A DNA stretch of 6,507 nucleotides, taken from the NCBI GenBank assembly GCA_029939785.1, contig JAOZSG010000201.1:1-6507 (forward strand), given 5' to 3'. The position numbers were made by a program, and so were the translations under genes. A model generated the notes under the pieces. It ran no database searches. It was not told the origin of the DNA and was given only the letters and a program-made list of their open reading frames with translations. How positions within the stretch are numbered: position 1 is the first letter of the stretch; each line of letters begins with the position of its first letter. This document shows positions 5,893-6,507 of the stretch, piece after piece. The stretch comes from Fidelibacterota bacterium (lineage in GTDB: Bacteria > Fidelibacterota > UBA2242 > JAFGTP01).

Positions 5893-5931
5893 ATAATGAC
5901 AAAAGTAATGATAATATTTAATAAAATCAAA
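5893..5931 (-). promoter_or_regulatory. Bacteroidetes-type promoter of the ilv operon
   Basis: On the operon strand TTTG (5931-5928) is followed after 20 bases by TACTTTTG (5907-5900). These match the Bacteroidetes -33 (TTTG) and -7 (TAnnTTTG) elements, whose usual spacing is about 17-23. The start of transcription would be near 5893-5897, giving a short untranslated stretch of roughly 35 bases before the leader peptide ATG. The surroundings are AT-rich, so a chance match is possible, but the position relative to the attenuator fits. Confidence 0.65.
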
Positions 5932-5948
5932 TAATTTTTATAAAACGT

Positions 5949-5966
5949 TAAAATAAATTTATTTTA
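5949..5966. repeat. AT-only palindrome at the tdk stop codon
   Basis: TAAAATAAATTTATTTTA is a perfect 18-base palindrome that includes the tdk stop codon (5964-5966). It contains only A and T, so as RNA it would be a weak hairpin. It could be a poor terminator for tdk or simply composition. No stronger terminator is visible between tdk and the ilv promoter. Confidence 0.3.
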
Positions 5967-6507
5967 TTCTTTTGGGGGTACAAAACATGCTCTACATCTG
6001 GCTTCATAAGAATCAGTTGCACCAAGCACTACAAGTTCTTTAGATGCAGTAATTCTTTGTGTATAGTTTGCCGGATTTCCGCATTGCATACAAATGGCTA
6101 ACGTTTTTGTGATATATTCTGCTTCACACAATAATTCTGGTAACGGAGTAAAAGGGACACCTCGATAATCTTTATCAAGACCGGCAATTATAACCCGTTT
6201 TCCATTATTTGCTAATTCTCGGCATACACCCGCAAGATCACCTTTTATAAATTGTGCTTCATCTATACCAATTACCATACATTCTCCGGCGATTTCAAGA
6301 ATTTCTTCTGCACTTTCTACAGCAATTGAAGGTATTTTTTGTTTGTTATGAGAAACAATATGATCTTCGCTATAACGAACATCAAGTTTTGGCTTAATTA
6401 TTTCAACACTTTGTTTTGCAATCTGTGCACGACGTAATCTTCTGATAAGTTCTTCTGTCTTTCCTGAAAACATGCTACCACAAATTACTTCAATCCAGCC
6501 TGTATGT
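5964..6507 (-). CDS. tdk: Thymidine kinase, TK1 family (partial, N-terminus outside window)
   Basis: The salvage enzyme that phosphorylates thymidine to dTMP with ATP. The open frame continues to the right edge past the internal Met at 6473. The upstream codons read HTGWIEVICGS, joining the expected GWIEVICGSMFSGKTEEL, so that Met is not the start. Numbering from the first full codon at the edge, the P-loop GSMFSGKT is at 10-17. DEAQF is at 82-86, with Glu83 the expected catalytic base. A structural zinc site is formed by CMQC (139-142) and CRAC (171-174), with the YEARC lid region before the second pair. 180 residues are visible, and type II TKs are about 190-200, so only a few to about twenty are missing. 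It is on the operon's strand but separated from it by its own promoter and attenuator, with no functional link. Confidence 0.96.
   Translation of the reverse strand, partial: HTGWIEVICGSMFSGKTEELIRRLRRAQIAKQSVEIIKPKLDVRYSEDHIVSHNKQKIPSIAVESAEEILEIAGECMVIGIDEAQFIKGDLAGVCRELANNGKRVIIAGLDKDYRGVPFTPLPELLCEAEYITKTLAICMQCGNPANYTQRITASKELVVLGATDSYEARCRACFVPPKE

Noticed and set aside
6471..6473. Internal Met as the start of tdk
   Set aside because: It falls inside the P-loop GSMFSGKT, and the upstream codons continue the conserved GWIEVICG segment to the window edge.

Overview
This window carries most of a branched-chain amino acid (BCAA) operon on the minus strand. Transcription order runs from high to low coordinates. 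An unlinked thymidine kinase gene lies upstream on the same strand. The DNA is AT-rich, and gene starts have AAGGA-type ribosome binding sites. The operon promoter fits the Bacteroidetes consensus (TTTG, then TAnnTTTG), and several intergenic repeats resemble ones I associate with environmental Bacteroidetes and relatives. I infer a member of the Bacteroidetes/Chlorobi/Ignavibacteria group, probably living with little oxygen. The lineage below that level cannot be read from this window.

Layout, in transcription order. Positions 5964-6507 hold tdk, which is cut by the right edge and lacks a few N-terminal residues. Positions 5618-5963 are a 346-base control region. It holds a Bacteroidetes-type promoter, a 26-codon leader peptide in which 14 residues are Ile, Leu or Val, an antiterminator arm, and a strong intrinsic terminator followed by a run of Ts. 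Then come ilvD (dihydroxy-acid dehydratase), a 132-base gap with two inverted repeats, ilvB and ilvN (acetohydroxyacid synthase large and small subunits, overlapping by ATGA), a roughly 100-base gap with a repeat-like segment, ilvC (ketol-acid reductoisomerase), and four bases later cimA (citramalate synthase), cut by the left edge.

Together IlvBN, IlvC and IlvD make valine and the 2-ketoacid precursor of leucine. The same enzymes make isoleucine when 2-ketobutyrate is supplied. CimA starts 2-ketobutyrate synthesis from pyruvate and acetyl-CoA, so the operon seems built for threonine-independent isoleucine synthesis. LeuBCD-type enzymes would be needed as well and may lie beyond the left edge.

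The strongest observation is the attenuator in front of ilvD. It is not an annotated gene, but leader peptide, antiterminator and terminator can all be read in the sequence. Secondary points are a KARI cofactor loop that suggests NADH use, a four-cysteine insertion near the AHAS active site, and a dihydroxy-acid dehydratase of the probable [4Fe-4S] type. No RNA genes, CRISPR arrays or insertion sequences were seen.
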